A DNA stretch of 64,000 bases from Aquabacterium commune (GTDB lineage: Bacteria > Pseudomonadota > Gammaproteobacteria > Burkholderiales > Burkholderiaceae_C), in NCBI RefSeq assembly GCF_004362855.1, contig NZ_SNXW01000002.1, forward strand, positions 186,001 to 250,000, given 5' to 3'. The stretch's first letter is position 1. Each line of letters starts with the position of its first letter. Below the pieces are notes generated by a model, which saw only the letters and a list, made by a program, of their open reading frames with translations, was not told the DNA's origin and made no database searches. The translations under genes were made by a program, and so were the position numbers. Below are positions 56,146-64,000 of this stretch, piece after piece.

Positions 56146-57135
56146 ATGGCGATCCAGTGGTTCCCCGGTCACATGAACGTGACCAAGAAAGCCATCCTTG
56201 AGCGCATCAAGGACATCGACGTGGTCATCGAACTGCTCGACGCCCGCCTGCCCGGCTCCAGCGCCAACCCCATGCTGGCCGAGATGACCGGCACGCGCCG
56301 CAAGCTCAAGGTGCTCAACAAGCAGGACCTGGCCGACCCCGAACGCACCGAGGCCTGGCTGGCCTGGTACAGCGCGCAAAGCGACACCGCGGCCATCGCC
56401 CTCGACGCTGGCGACACCGCCCCGGCCCAGCGCCTCATCAAGGCCTGCCGCGAACTTGCCCCGAACCGCGGCGGCATGGACAAGCCCCTGCGCGTGCTGA
56501 TCTGCGGCATCCCCAACGTGGGCAAGTCCACGCTGCTCAACACCCTGGTCGGCAAGAAGGCCGCCAAAACGGGCGACGAGGCCGGCGTGACGCGCATCGA
56601 GCAGCGCATCAACCTGGCCAGCGACTTCTACCTCTTCGACACGCCCGGCATGCTGTGGCCCAAGATCCTCGTCGAGCAAAGCGGCTACCACCTGGCCGGC
56701 AGCGGCGCCGTGGGCCGCAACGCTTATGACGAAGAGGAAGTGGCGCTGGAACTGCTGCACCGCCTCAAGGGCCCGTACGCGCAGTTGCTGGCCGCGCGCT
56801 ACAAGCTCACCTTCCCGCTGGCCGACATCCCGGGCGCGCACGACGACGCCCTGCTGGAAGAAATCGGCCGACGGCGCGGTGCCGTGATGGCCGGAGGCCG
56901 CGTCAACCTGCAAAAGGCCGCCGAGATCGTCATCAACGACTTCCGCAGCGCCATCCTGGGCCGCATCACCCTGGAGACCCCGCCCGAGTTCGAGGCCTGG
57001 GTGGCCGAGGCGCAAGTGCGCGAAGAAAAGCTGCAGGCCGAGCGTGCCGCGCGCAACCAGAAGCGCAAGAGCGACCGCAGCCCGCGCGTCCTGGGCGCCG
57101 CGCCTGCGGACGACAGCGACGACCTGGAAGACTGA
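56146..57135 (+). CDS. ylqF: Ribosome biogenesis GTPase YlqF (RbgA-like)
   Basis: 329-residue circularly permuted GTPase needed for late steps of 50S assembly. The motif order G4-G5-G1-G2-G3 is visible: NKQD, then ICGIPNVGKSTLLN, then DTPGMLWP. The N-terminal WFPGHM and ANPML signature is typical. A charged tail of about 40 residues rich in Lys/Arg and Asp follows. It is downstream of dusC. The stop codon lies in a palindrome shared with the convergent TMEM175-like gene. Confidence 0.93.
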   Translation: MAIQWFPGHMNVTKKAILERIKDIDVVIELLDARLPGSSANPMLAEMTGTRRKLKVLNKQDLADPERTEAWLAWYSAQSDTAAIALDAGDTAPAQRLIKACRELAPNRGGMDKPLRVLICGIPNVGKSTLLNTLVGKKAAKTGDEAGVTRIEQRINLASDFYLFDTPGMLWPKILVEQSGYHLAGSGAVGRNAYDEEEVALELLHRLKGPYAQLLAARYKLTFPLADIPGAHDDALLEEIGRRRGAVMAGGRVNLQKAAEIVINDFRSAILGRITLETPPEFEAWVAEAQVREEKLQAERAARNQKRKSDRSPRVLGAAPADDSDDLED

Positions 57136-57141
57136 GCTCAG
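57132..57141. other. Palindrome shared by two convergent stop codons
   Basis: CTGAGCTCAG contains the ylqF stop on one strand and the TMEM175-like stop on the other. The two genes end 2 nt apart. Confidence 0.4.
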
Positions 57142-57713
57142 GCCTGCAGCACCTGCTCGATGCGGCGGTCCGGCACCAGCCAGACCAGGGCCACCGCGAC
57201 ATAGACCAGCTGGGCGGCCAGCGGGTGCACAAAGGCCAGGCCCACGCCAACGGCGTACAGCCCCATCGACCAACGCCCCTTGCGATCACGGCCCACCGCC
57301 TTCGCCAAGGCCCCATCGCGCCCCTCCAGCGCGATCAGCGTGCGCTGCAGGATCACATAGGCCACCGCGGCCATGAGCAGCACCACGCCATACGCGGCGC
57401 TCGGCACGGCCTCGAAGTGGTTCTCGCCCATCCAGGCGGTGGCGAAGGGGAACAGCGACAGCCAGAACAGCAGGTGCAGGTTGGCCCACAGCACCGGGCC
57501 ATTGACGTGGTGCACGGCGTGCAGCATGTGGTGGTGGTTGTTCCAGTAAATGCCCACGTAGATGAAGCTCAGCACGTAGCTCAGGAACACCGGCGCCAGG
57601 TCGCGCAAGGCGTCCAGGCCACCGCCGTGCGGCGCCTTCATCTCCAGCACCATGATGGTGATGGCGATGGCCAGCACGCCATCGCTGAAGGCTTCGAGTC
57701 GGTTCTTGGTCAC
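57138..57713 (-). CDS. TMEM175/DUF1211-type membrane protein
   Basis: 191-residue membrane protein with about six hydrophobic segments. The signature RLEAFSDGVLAIAITIMVLEMK at the start (key FSDGV) is that of the TMEM175 family, whose members are K+-selective channels in bacteria and lysosomes. A bacterial TMEM175 has six helices per subunit and assembles as a tetramer. Start is the GTG at 57713 with GGGAG 7 nt upstream, which puts the signature near residue 9 as in relatives. Function is inferred from family. Confidence 0.88.
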   Translation of the reverse strand: MTKNRLEAFSDGVLAIAITIMVLEMKAPHGGGLDALRDLAPVFLSYVLSFIYVGIYWNNHHHMLHAVHHVNGPVLWANLHLLFWLSLFPFATAWMGENHFEAVPSAAYGVVLLMAAVAYVILQRTLIALEGRDGALAKAVGRDRKGRWSMGLYAVGVGLAFVHPLAAQLVYVAVALVWLVPDRRIEQVLQA

Positions 57714-57838
57714 GTGGGGCTCCCGGGAGGTCGAGGGGCTTGCCCTGGCGGGCCAGCGGGTGCAGCATAGCGCCACCGCACGCCCGAAGCAGTCCGTTCC
57801 CGTGGGATGATGCCGACCTTCACAGAACCGGATTTTCC

Positions 57839-59323
57839 ATGGCCCAAGACAACATCAGCATGGCGCTGTTTTGCGACTTCGAGAACGTTGCCCTCGGCGT
57901 GCGCGATGCCAACTACGACAAGTTCGACATCAAGCGCGTGCTGGAGCGGCTGCTGCTCAAGGGCAGCATCGTGGTCAAGAAAGCCTACTGCGACTGGGAG
58001 CGCTACAAGGGCTTCAAGGCCGCCATGCACGAGGCCAACTTCGAACTCATCGAGATCCCGCACGTGCGCCAGTCGGGCAAGAACTCGGCCGACATCCGCC
58101 TGGTGGTTGACGCGCTCGACCTCTGCTACACCAAGGCCCACGTCAACACCTTCGTCATCATCTCGGGCGACTCGGACTTCTCGCCCTTGGTGTCCAAGCT
58201 GCGCGAAAACGCCAAGCACGTCATCGGCGTGGGTGTGAAGCAGTCCACCTCCGACCTGCTGATCGCCAACTGCGACGAATTCATCTTCTACGACGACCTG
58301 GTGCGCGAAAGCCAGCGCCAGGCCGCGCGCCGCAGCAGCGCACCAGGCAACGGGCGCGACGCCGCACCGCAGCCGCGCCGCAGCCCCGAAGAAGAACGCC
58401 GCCGCCGCGAAGAAATGGACGCGCGCCGCCTCAAGGCCGTGGAGATGGCCGCCGAGACCTACGAAGCGCTGGTCACCGACCGCGACGACGGTGGCCGCAT
58501 CTGGGCCTCGGTGCTCAAGGAAGCCATCAAGCGCCGCAACCCCGGCTTCAGCGAGTCTTATTACGGCTTTCGCACCTTCGGCAACCTGCTGGAAGAAGCG
58601 CAAGGCCGCGGCCTGCTGGACTTCGGCCGCGACGAGAAGTCGGGCACCTGGGTGGCGCGTGGCACGGGCGTGCCAAGTGCGGGCGCCCTGGTGCGTGGCG
58701 ATGGCGGCACCGCGATGGCCGACGCAGGCCACAAGGACGACGATCTGCGCCAGGACGTGCGCCAGGACATGCGTGACGAGCCAGCGGACGAAGTGGACGT
58801 CAACGGCGCGGTGTTCACGAGCGTGACCGTCATGCCGGCGCCAGGCGCCGAGGCCGTGGAAGACGATGCCGACGCCCCGGCGCAGCCCGGACAAGCGCAC
58901 GACGAGGGCGGTGCCCGGCGACGCAGCCGTGGCGGCCGCGGTCGCACGCGGGCGGGCCGCGAGGGTGGACGCGAAAGTGTGCGCGAAAGTGGCCGCGAGG
59001 CGGGTCAAGGTGAGCGCAGTCAGGCGGGACGCCAGCGCCCCACCCAGACGGGGTCGGAACGCGCGGCGGCCGAGCCGGTCCGCGTGGCCGAGCCTGCGCC
59101 CGCCGCAGCACCGGCACCGGCACCTGCCTCGGTGGACGCGCCCTCGGCCCCGGCCCGCAAGCGGGCCCCGCGCAAGGCAAGCAACGCAGCCGGCAACGCC
59201 GCCCCTGCGGACAAGCCCACTGCGGCCGCGCCCGCGGCAGCCAAGGACGCCAAGCCGGCGGCCAAGAAGGCGACTGCGCGCTCCCGCGCCAAGCCCAAGG
59301 CCGCCGCGAAGAACGAAGGCTGA
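57839..59323 (+). CDS. NYN-domain protein with OST-HTH domain and long basic tail
   Basis: 494-residue protein. An NYN (PIN-like) domain fills residues 1-155: the catalytic-type acids are in FCDFENVALG, the second motif is SGKNSADIRLVVDALDL, and the third is IISGDSDFSPLVSKLR. A basic linker (155-200) leads to an OST-HTH/LOTUS domain (about 205-285), then a 190-residue low-complexity tail rich in Arg/Gly and Ala/Lys/Pro. This layout suggests an RNA-processing nuclease; LabA-like NYN proteins affect gene expression in cyanobacteria. The target is unknown. It ends in a palindrome shared with the xdhC stop. Confidence 0.87.
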   Translation: MAQDNISMALFCDFENVALGVRDANYDKFDIKRVLERLLLKGSIVVKKAYCDWERYKGFKAAMHEANFELIEIPHVRQSGKNSADIRLVVDALDLCYTKAHVNTFVIISGDSDFSPLVSKLRENAKHVIGVGVKQSTSDLLIANCDEFIFYDDLVRESQRQAARRSSAPGNGRDAAPQPRRSPEEERRRREEMDARRLKAVEMAAETYEALVTDRDDGGRIWASVLKEAIKRRNPGFSESYYGFRTFGNLLEEAQGRGLLDFGRDEKSGTWVARGTGVPSAGALVRGDGGTAMADAGHKDDDLRQDVRQDMRDEPADEVDVNGAVFTSVTVMPAPGAEAVEDDADAPAQPGQAHDEGGARRRSRGGRGRTRAGREGGRESVRESGREAGQGERSQAGRQRPTQTGSERAAAEPVRVAEPAPAAAPAPAPASVDAPSAPARKRAPRKASNAAGNAAPADKPTAAAPAAAKDAKPAAKKATARSRAKPKAAAKNEG

Positions 59324-59333
59324 AGCTTCAGCC
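59318..59333. other. Palindromic hairpin at the NYN/xdhC convergent junction
   Basis: GGCTGAAGCTTCAGCC is a perfect 16-bp palindrome containing the NYN stop codon; the xdhC stop begins 2 nt later on the other strand. It can fold as a 6-bp stem with AGCT loop and may act as a two-way terminator without T-run. Confidence 0.5.
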
Positions 59334-59334
59334 C

Positions 59335-60399
59335 TCAGCCACCGACCGCGCAGCCCGGCGAGCGCCGCGTGGCACCACCAGCACCGCCAGCCTCGTCGGA
59401 CGAATCGGCCACGTCTGACGAGGCTGACGCGTCTGACGCAGGGCGCGGCCGCGACGCGTCCACGCCGTTCTTCACCGCCGTGACCTCGGCCAGGATGGAC
59501 AGCGCGATCTCCGGCGGGGTGTGGCTGCCGATGTGCAGGCCCGCAGGCCCGTGCAAACGCGCCACCTCCTCGTCCGAGAGGTCGAAGTGCCGGCGCAAGC
59601 GCTCGCGCCGCGCCGCGTTGTTCACGCGGGAGCCCAGCGCTCCCACGTAAAACGCGGGCGATTTGAGCGCCTCCAGCAAGGCCATGTCGTCGAGCTTGGG
59701 GTCGTGCGTGAGCGCCACGATGGCCGTGTGCGGATCGGGCTGGAACGCCACCACCACGTCATCGGGCATGCCGGGCAACAGGGGCGCACCGGCCACATCC
59801 CACTCGGTGGCGTATGCCTCGCGCGGGTCGCACACGCTCACGGCATGGTCCAGCGCGATGGCCATGGGCGCGAGGTAACGCGCGATCTGACCCGCCCCGA
59901 TGATGAGCAGGCGCCAGCGCGGCCCGTGCACCGTGGACAGGCGCTGCCCATCCCACTGCAAGGCGTCGCCGCGGCAGGCATCGTTCAGGCTGACCGCGCC
60001 CGTGGTCACGTCCACCGTGCGGCGCACCAGGCGCCCTTCGTGCAAACGCTCTGACAACGCACACAAGCTGGCCGCATTGGGCGAGGGCTCGATCAGCAGT
60101 TCCAGCGTGCCGCCACAGGGCAGGCCGAAACGCGCGGCCTCGTCCTGCGTCACGCCATAGCGTTGCAGCACCGGTGTGCCGGTGAACTCGCCGGCACACA
60201 TGCGCGCCACGAGGTCGTCCTCGATGCAGCCGCCCGAGACCGAGCCCTGCACGAGCCCGTCGTCGCGCAACGCCATCCAGGCACCGGGCGGGCGTGGCGC
60301 CGAACCCCAGGTCCGCACCACCGTGACCAGCGCCGCACCATGGCCCTCGGCCGCCCAGCGCTGCAAGGCGTCGAGCACCTGCCCGTCCTGGCTGTGCAT
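59335..60399 (-). CDS. xdhC: XdhC-family molybdenum-cofactor insertion protein
   Basis: 354-residue cytoplasmic chaperone that delivers mature (often sulfurated) molybdenum cofactor to xanthine-dehydrogenase-like enzymes. The N-terminal XdhC/CoxI domain has [17 protein letters not shown] and [14 protein letters not shown] with its Cys; the Rossmann C-terminal domain has [15 protein letters not shown] and a YVGALGSR strand. The C-terminal 40 residues are Ser/Asp-rich and extra. It starts 3 nt after the large-subunit stop, so it belongs to that operon. Confidence 0.92.
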   Translation of the reverse strand: MHSQDGQVLDALQRWAAEGHGAALVTVVRTWGSAPRPPGAWMALRDDGLVQGSVSGGCIEDDLVARMCAGEFTGTPVLQRYGVTQDEAARFGLPCGGTLELLIEPSPNAASLCALSERLHEGRLVRRTVDVTTGAVSLNDACRGDALQWDGQRLSTVHGPRWRLLIIGAGQIARYLAPMAIALDHAVSVCDPREAYATEWDVAGAPLLPGMPDDVVVAFQPDPHTAIVALTHDPKLDDMALLEALKSPAFYVGALGSRVNNAARRERLRRHFDLSDEEVARLHGPAGLHIGSHTPPEIALSILAEVTAVKNGVDASRPRPASDASASSDVADSSDEAGGAGGATRRSPGCAVGG

Positions 60400-60402
60400 G
60401 GC

Positions 60403-62640
60403 TCAGGCCTTGAACTGCGCGGTTTGCAGCGGCAGGCGCCAGGCACGCTTGCCGGTGGCCGCGGCCAGGGCATTGGCCACGGCCGGTGCCACGGGCGGCA
60501 CGGCCGGCTCGCCGATGCCCGAAGGCTTGTTCGCCGAAGGCACGATGTGCACCTCCACCTTGGGCATCTCCTGGATGCGGATGGGCGCGTAGTCGCCGAA
60601 GTTGGACTGCTCGACCACGCCGTCCTTGAGCGTGATCTCGCCGTGCAGGGCCGCCGACAGCGCGAAGCCCACCGAGCCCTCGACCTGGGCGCGGACGTTG
60701 TCCGGGTTGATGGCCACGCCGCAGTCCACCGCGGTCACGACGCGGTCCACGTGGAAGCTGCCGTCGCGCGACACGGTGACCTCGGCCACCTGGGCCACCA
60801 CCGTGCCGAAGGACTCGTGCAGGGCCACGCCACGGCCACGGCGCTCGCCCTTTTTGCCCTTCGCCAGCGGCTTGCCCCAAGCGGCCTTGTCGGCCACCAG
60901 GGCCAGCACGGCGGCGTGGCGCGGGTGCTTGTCCAGCATCTTCAGGCGCCAGGCCACCGGGTCCTGCTGGGCCTCGGTGGCCAGCGCGTCCAGGAAGGTT
61001 TCCGTGGCGTAGGCGGTGTGGGTCGAACCCACCGAGCGCCACCACAGCACGGGCACGCCGATGTCCTGGGGCGTGTGCAACTCGACCTGCAGGTTCGGGA
61101 TGGCGTAAGGCAGCGTGGACGCGCCCTCCACCGACAAGGCATCGACGCCGTTCTTGACCATCACCGACTCGAAAGGCGAGCCCGCCGCGATGGACTGCCC
61201 CACCAGGCGGTGACGCCACGCCGAGATCTCACCCTGCGGCGACAAGGTGGCCTCGAGGCGGTGGTGGAACATGGGGCGGTACTGGCCGCCCTTCATGTCG
61301 TCCTCGCGCAGCCACACCATCTTCACAGGCGCCTTGGTGCCCGAAGCCTGGACGATGCTGGCGACCTCACGGACGTAGTCGGCGTCCTTGCTGGCGCGGC
61401 GACCGAAGCTGCCGCCCGCGTACAGGGTGTGGATGGTGACCTGCTCGGGCGCGATGCCGAAGAGCTTGGCCAGGGCGAACTGGTCGCCCGTGTGCATCTG
61501 CTCGCCGTTCCAGACGGTGCAACCGGCCTCGGTGCGCTGCACCACGCAGTTGATGGGCTCCATCGCGGCGTGCGCCAGGTAGGGGAAGTCCAGGCTGGCG
61601 CTGATGACGCGACCTGCGCCTGCCTTCGGGGCCTGGGCCAGCGCGGCATCGGCCTGGCCATCCTGGCGGGCGATCAGGCCGGGGGTGGCGGCGAGCTCGC
61701 GGTAGCGCCGGCGCTGGGTGTCGCTGCTCAGCTGGAAGGCGGCGCTGTCGTCCCACGTGACCACCAGGGCATCGCGGCCCTTCTTGGCACTCCAGGTGTC
61801 GCGGGCCAGCACGGCCACGCCGCTCGGGATGGCCACGACATCGACCACGCCCTTGACGGCCTTGGCCTGGCTCGCATCGAAGGCTCTGACTTTGCCGCCG
61901 AAGCGCGGCGGGTGCGCCACCACGGCCAGCAGCATGCCGGGCAGGTGCAGGTCTTGCGTGAACTGGGCGCGGCCATTGACCTTGTCGGCGGCGTCCTTGC
62001 GCGGCGCGGTCTTGCCGATGAGGCGGAAGTCCTTCGGGTCCTTCAGCACCACGGACGCGGGCACGGCCTCGGCACCCGCGGCTTCGGCCAGCTCACCGAA
62101 GGTGGCCTGGCGCTTGGAGTCGGCGTGCAGCACCACGCCCTCGCGCACCGTGATGTCGGCAACCGGCACCGACCAGCGGCGTGCCGCGGCCGACACCAGC
62201 ATGGCGCGGGCCGAAGCGCCAGCCTGGCGCATCTGTTCCCAGGAGTTGGCCATGGCGGTGCTGCCGCCCGTGCCCTGTGCCGGGCCCCACAGCAGGTTGT
62301 TGTAGCGGCGGGCGTCGGCCGGCGCGCTTTCCACGCGCACCTGCGCCCAGGCGGCATCGAGCTCTTCGGCGGCCAGCGTGGCCAGGCCGGTGTAGGTGCC
62401 CTGCCCCATCTCCAGGTGCTTGGAGATGACGGTGACGGTGTTGTCTGTGCCGATGCGCAGGAAGGCGTTGGGCTCAAAAACGGGAGCGGGGGCGGCGGTT
62501 GCGGCGGTGGCTTGGGGCGATGCGGCTTGCGCCTCACCCAGGCTGAATCCCAAGGTCAGGCCCAGGGTCAGGCCGGCCGAGCTGCCCAGGAACTGGCGCC
62601 GGCTGAGGTTGTCGATGGCGGTGGTCATGGCGATCGTCAT
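60403..62640 (-). CDS. iorB: Molybdo-hydroxylase large subunit (isoquinoline 1-oxidoreductase beta-type), Tat-exported
   Basis: 745-residue molybdopterin-binding subunit of the xanthine oxidase superfamily. A Tat signal (SRRQFLG, about residue 13) precedes the domain, so the enzyme is periplasmic. The cofactor region has [14 protein letters not shown]; near the C-terminus, [13 protein letters not shown] includes the catalytic Glu. The single-polypeptide large subunit with separate 2Fe-2S subunit is the IorAB or aldehyde dehydrogenase layout. The natural substrate is not shown. Start 62640 is set by GGAAA 9 nt upstream. It forms an operon with the small subunit (20 nt upstream) and xdhC. Confidence 0.92.
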   Translation of the reverse strand: MTIAMTTAIDNLSRRQFLGSSAGLTLGLTLGFSLGEAQAASPQATAATAAPAPVFEPNAFLRIGTDNTVTVISKHLEMGQGTYTGLATLAAEELDAAWAQVRVESAPADARRYNNLLWGPAQGTGGSTAMANSWEQMRQAGASARAMLVSAAARRWSVPVADITVREGVVLHADSKRQATFGELAEAAGAEAVPASVVLKDPKDFRLIGKTAPRKDAADKVNGRAQFTQDLHLPGMLLAVVAHPPRFGGKVRAFDASQAKAVKGVVDVVAIPSGVAVLARDTWSAKKGRDALVVTWDDSAAFQLSSDTQRRRYRELAATPGLIARQDGQADAALAQAPKAGAGRVISASLDFPYLAHAAMEPINCVVQRTEAGCTVWNGEQMHTGDQFALAKLFGIAPEQVTIHTLYAGGSFGRRASKDADYVREVASIVQASGTKAPVKMVWLREDDMKGGQYRPMFHHRLEATLSPQGEISAWRHRLVGQSIAAGSPFESVMVKNGVDALSVEGASTLPYAIPNLQVELHTPQDIGVPVLWWRSVGSTHTAYATETFLDALATEAQQDPVAWRLKMLDKHPRHAAVLALVADKAAWGKPLAKGKKGERRGRGVALHESFGTVVAQVAEVTVSRDGSFHVDRVVTAVDCGVAINPDNVRAQVEGSVGFALSAALHGEITLKDGVVEQSNFGDYAPIRIQEMPKVEVHIVPSANKPSGIGEPAVPPVAPAVANALAAATGKRAWRLPLQTAQFKA

Positions 62641-62660
62641 GGCGTTTTTTCCTGCGGCGC

Positions 62661-63128
62661 TCAGGCCAAGGCCTTGGCGGCTTCGTGGATGGCCGCGCGG
62701 ATGCGGACGTAGGTGGCGCAGCGGCAGATGTTGCCGCCCATGGCCGCGTCGATGTCGGCGTCCGTGGGCTTGCGGTTGCGGCTCAGCAAGGTCACCGCGC
62801 TCATGATCTGGCCGGACTGGCAGTAGCCGCATTGGGCGACGTCCAGCTTCACCCAGGCGGCTTGCACGGCCTGGCCGACGCGGGCGGACTGCCCCTGGTC
62901 CACCGCCTCGATGGTGGTGACCTTGCGCGCACCCACCGCCGACACCGGCGTCAGGCACGAGCGCGTGGCCTGGCCGTCGATGTGGACGGTGCAGGCGCCA
63001 CACAGGCCGGCGCCACAGCCGTACTTGGTGCCGGTCAGTTGCAGTTCGTCGCGCAGCACCCACAGCAACGGGGTGTCGGGGTCGGCATCGACCTGGCGCT
63101 GAACGCCGTTGATGGAGATCTGGGTCAT
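62661..63128 (-). CDS. iorA: Molybdo-hydroxylase 2Fe-2S small subunit
   Basis: 155-residue protein carrying two 2Fe-2S clusters. The plant-type cluster is [16 protein letters not shown] with a fourth Cys in TRSC; the second cluster is [10 protein letters not shown] with CRC. There is no signal peptide, so it must ride with the Tat-signalled large subunit (hitch-hiker export). AGGAAG precedes the start. It is the first gene of the operon; no cytochrome c subunit is seen. Confidence 0.94.
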   Translation of the reverse strand: MTQISINGVQRQVDADPDTPLLWVLRDELQLTGTKYGCGAGLCGACTVHIDGQATRSCLTPVSAVGARKVTTIEAVDQGQSARVGQAVQAAWVKLDVAQCGYCQSGQIMSAVTLLSRNRKPTDADIDAAMGGNICRCATYVRIRAAIHEAAKALA

Positions 63129-63216
63129 GGGGAGCTTCCTCGTGAACGGGCCGACCGCATCATGTCAGACCAGCGCCGACTTTGCACAAGGCGCGCCGAT
63201 GCCCGACCGGCGTGAT

Positions 63217-63222
63217 TAGAAT
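63217..63222 (+). promoter_or_regulatory. Candidate -10 box for a leaderless DUF2946 transcript
   Basis: TAGAAT ends 6 nt before the ATG at 63229. GAGG between them is too close to serve as a ribosome site. Confidence 0.4.
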
Positions 63223-63228
63223 GAGGCG

Positions 63229-63621
63229 ATGTTGCTGCCCCGTGTCCGCCTCCAGCGTGCCGCCTGGATCGCCTTGCTGGCGATGTGGATGGCCGCCTTG
63301 GCACCCGCGTTGTCGCAACTGCTGCAGCGCGGCAGCAGCACCGCCTGGGTGGAGATCTGCCGGGCCGGTGGCGGCACCGCCTGGGTGGCGGTGGGCGACC
63401 TGCAAACCACGCAGACGCCGTCCAAGGGCCAGCCCCACCTGCTGGACCACTGCCCGTACTGCAGCCTGCAAGCACACGCGCTGCCCTCCGTGCCGGCCCT
63501 GCCCACGGTGGCCGCGGCGCCCCTGCCCGATTTCCGCGAACCCGCCGCCTTCCTGCATGCGCCGCACACCGCGCACGCCTGGCGGCCTGCGCAATCACGC
63601 GCACCACCGAGCTGGGCCTGA
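63229..63621 (+). CDS. DUF2946 family protein
   Basis: 130-residue protein with an N-terminal hydrophobic segment (about 11-32) as signal or anchor, then WVEICRAGGG and HCPYCSLQAHA, the Cys/His signature of DUF2946. These proteins often stand next to TonB-dependent receptors and copper genes, and the Cys/His pair suggests metal binding. The Pro/Ala-rich tail is not conserved. It is followed 135 nt later by a TonB receptor gene, as expected. Confidence 0.85.
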   Translation: MLLPRVRLQRAAWIALLAMWMAALAPALSQLLQRGSSTAWVEICRAGGGTAWVAVGDLQTTQTPSKGQPHLLDHCPYCSLQAHALPSVPALPTVAAAPLPDFREPAAFLHAPHTAHAWRPAQSRAPPSWA

Positions 63622-63756
63622 CAACGCCGTCCTGCCACGCCTGATGCCAGGCGCTGGCCACCGTTGACACGGTCCGTCGGGCTTGCCCCTCGGACCCGCG
63701 CATGCCGCTCTCCGTCCTTGACGGCTCTCGGCAGCGCTCACCAGCCCCATCTCGTC

Positions 63757-64000
63757 ATGCACCACCGACACCTCGCGGCCGCCATCGCGCTGGCCTGGCC
63801 TTTCGCCGCGCACACGCAAACTGCGCCAAGCGCCCCGCCCCCAGACACCGACACCCTGTCCACCAAAGAGCTGGGCATGGTGAGCGTCTCGGGCGCTCGC
63901 CCCACCTCCCTGCCCACACAGATCCCGACCACGATGCACAGCATCACGCGGGACGACATCGCCACCACCATCAACGCCACCGACAGCGAAGACGCGCTGA
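63757..64000 (+). CDS. TonB-dependent receptor, 5' end only
   Basis: 81 codons are inside the window and the frame stays open to the right edge. An N-terminal signal (about 1-20, AIALAWPFAAHTQ) is followed by a TonB-box-like LGMVSVSGARPTS and the plug-domain start LPTQIPTTMHSITRDDIATTINATDSEDAL (read in two parts: LPTQIPTTMHSIT and INATDSEDAL). This plug start matches receptors of the OprC-like kind, which bind copper or related ligands; with DUF2946 beside it, metal uptake is likely. The barrel is outside the window. Confidence 0.82.
   Translation, partial: MHHRHLAAAIALAWPFAAHTQTAPSAPPPDTDTLSTKELGMVSVSGARPTSLPTQIPTTMHSITRDDIATTINATDSEDAL

Noticed and set aside
60163..62712. Plus-strand open frame of 849 codons across the molybdo-hydroxylase genes
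   Set aside because: Antisense to iorB and xdhC, which have strong motifs and operon spacing. Composition is Gly/His/Arg/Gln-rich without domains.

Overview
The window looks like chromosomal DNA of a high-GC betaproteobacterium in the order Burkholderiales (Comamonadaceae/Leptothrix/Aquabacterium-like). The signs are strong G/C bias at third codon positions, an intracellular PHA depolymerase of the Cupriavidus type, a minCDE locus, a class 2 polyphosphate kinase, a HiPIP, and PEP-CTERM sorting tails ending in VPEPxSxALL...RRRQ. I see no prophage, insertion sequence, integrase, CRISPR array, rRNA or tRNA. This is dense core-plus-accessory chromosome with many ATGA or GTGA stop/start overlaps. 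Taxonomy is inferred from gene families only.

Layout. 0.4-4.3 kb: two PEP-CTERM secreted proteins flank a Tat-exported PhoX-type phosphatase; their sorting tails are almost identical in DNA. 4.5-6.0 kb (-): a galactose-oxidase-like copper-radical oxidase. 6.3-8.3 kb: phaZ and a stand-alone RnfB-like ferredoxin. 8.5-12.3 kb: a large exported ExeM/NucH-type nuclease and a third PEP-CTERM protein. 12.5-15.6 kb: a small ORF, lemA, two TPM-domain proteins and nth. 15.7-18.8 kb: a dehydrogenase-like Rossmann protein, a flavin/2Fe-2S reductase, a HIT protein and a UDG-family glycosylase. 18.8-22.8 kb (-): livHMGF without a binding protein, then a small membrane protein. 22.9-27.8 kb: aldehyde dehydrogenase, an H1-like basic protein, an S4 protein, a methyltransferase and an acyl-CoA synthetase. 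28-33.5 kb: a GAF/PAS/GGDEF diguanylate cyclase, then matB, a class II aldolase and an unknown gene as a tight operon.

33.5-45.6 kb: acyltransferase, PPK2, ABC exporter, a MerR regulator with an SDR partner, a divergent HiPIP, a Tim44-domain protein, a YgiQ radical SAM protein and a hybrid histidine kinase. 45.7-49.8 kb: an MgtC/DUF4010 membrane protein, minCDE and an orphan ParA. 50.1-53.0 kb: an autoinducer-synthase-fold (FeeM-like) acyltransferase followed by a membrane hybrid histidine kinase, the best candidate for an undescribed signal synthase/sensor pair. 53-59.3 kb: DUF808, HDOD, dusC, ylqF, TMEM175-like and NYN/OST-HTH genes. 59.3-63.1 kb (-): an isoquinoline-oxidoreductase-type molybdo-hydroxylase operon ending in xdhC. 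63.2-64 kb: a DUF2946 protein and the 5' end of a TonB-dependent receptor that runs off the window.

Themes. Surface and secretion: three PEP-CTERM proteins, phosphatase, nuclease, copper oxidase. Carbon storage and acyl-CoA metabolism: phaZ, two acyl-CoA synthetases, liv transport. Signalling: two hybrid kinases, a cyclase, an HDOD protein, a FeeM-like enzyme. Several genes have a -10-like hexamer only 6-7 nt before their start codon and no Shine-Dalgarno sequence, which suggests leaderless transcripts. All functions are inferred from sequence motifs recognised by eye; nothing was searched.
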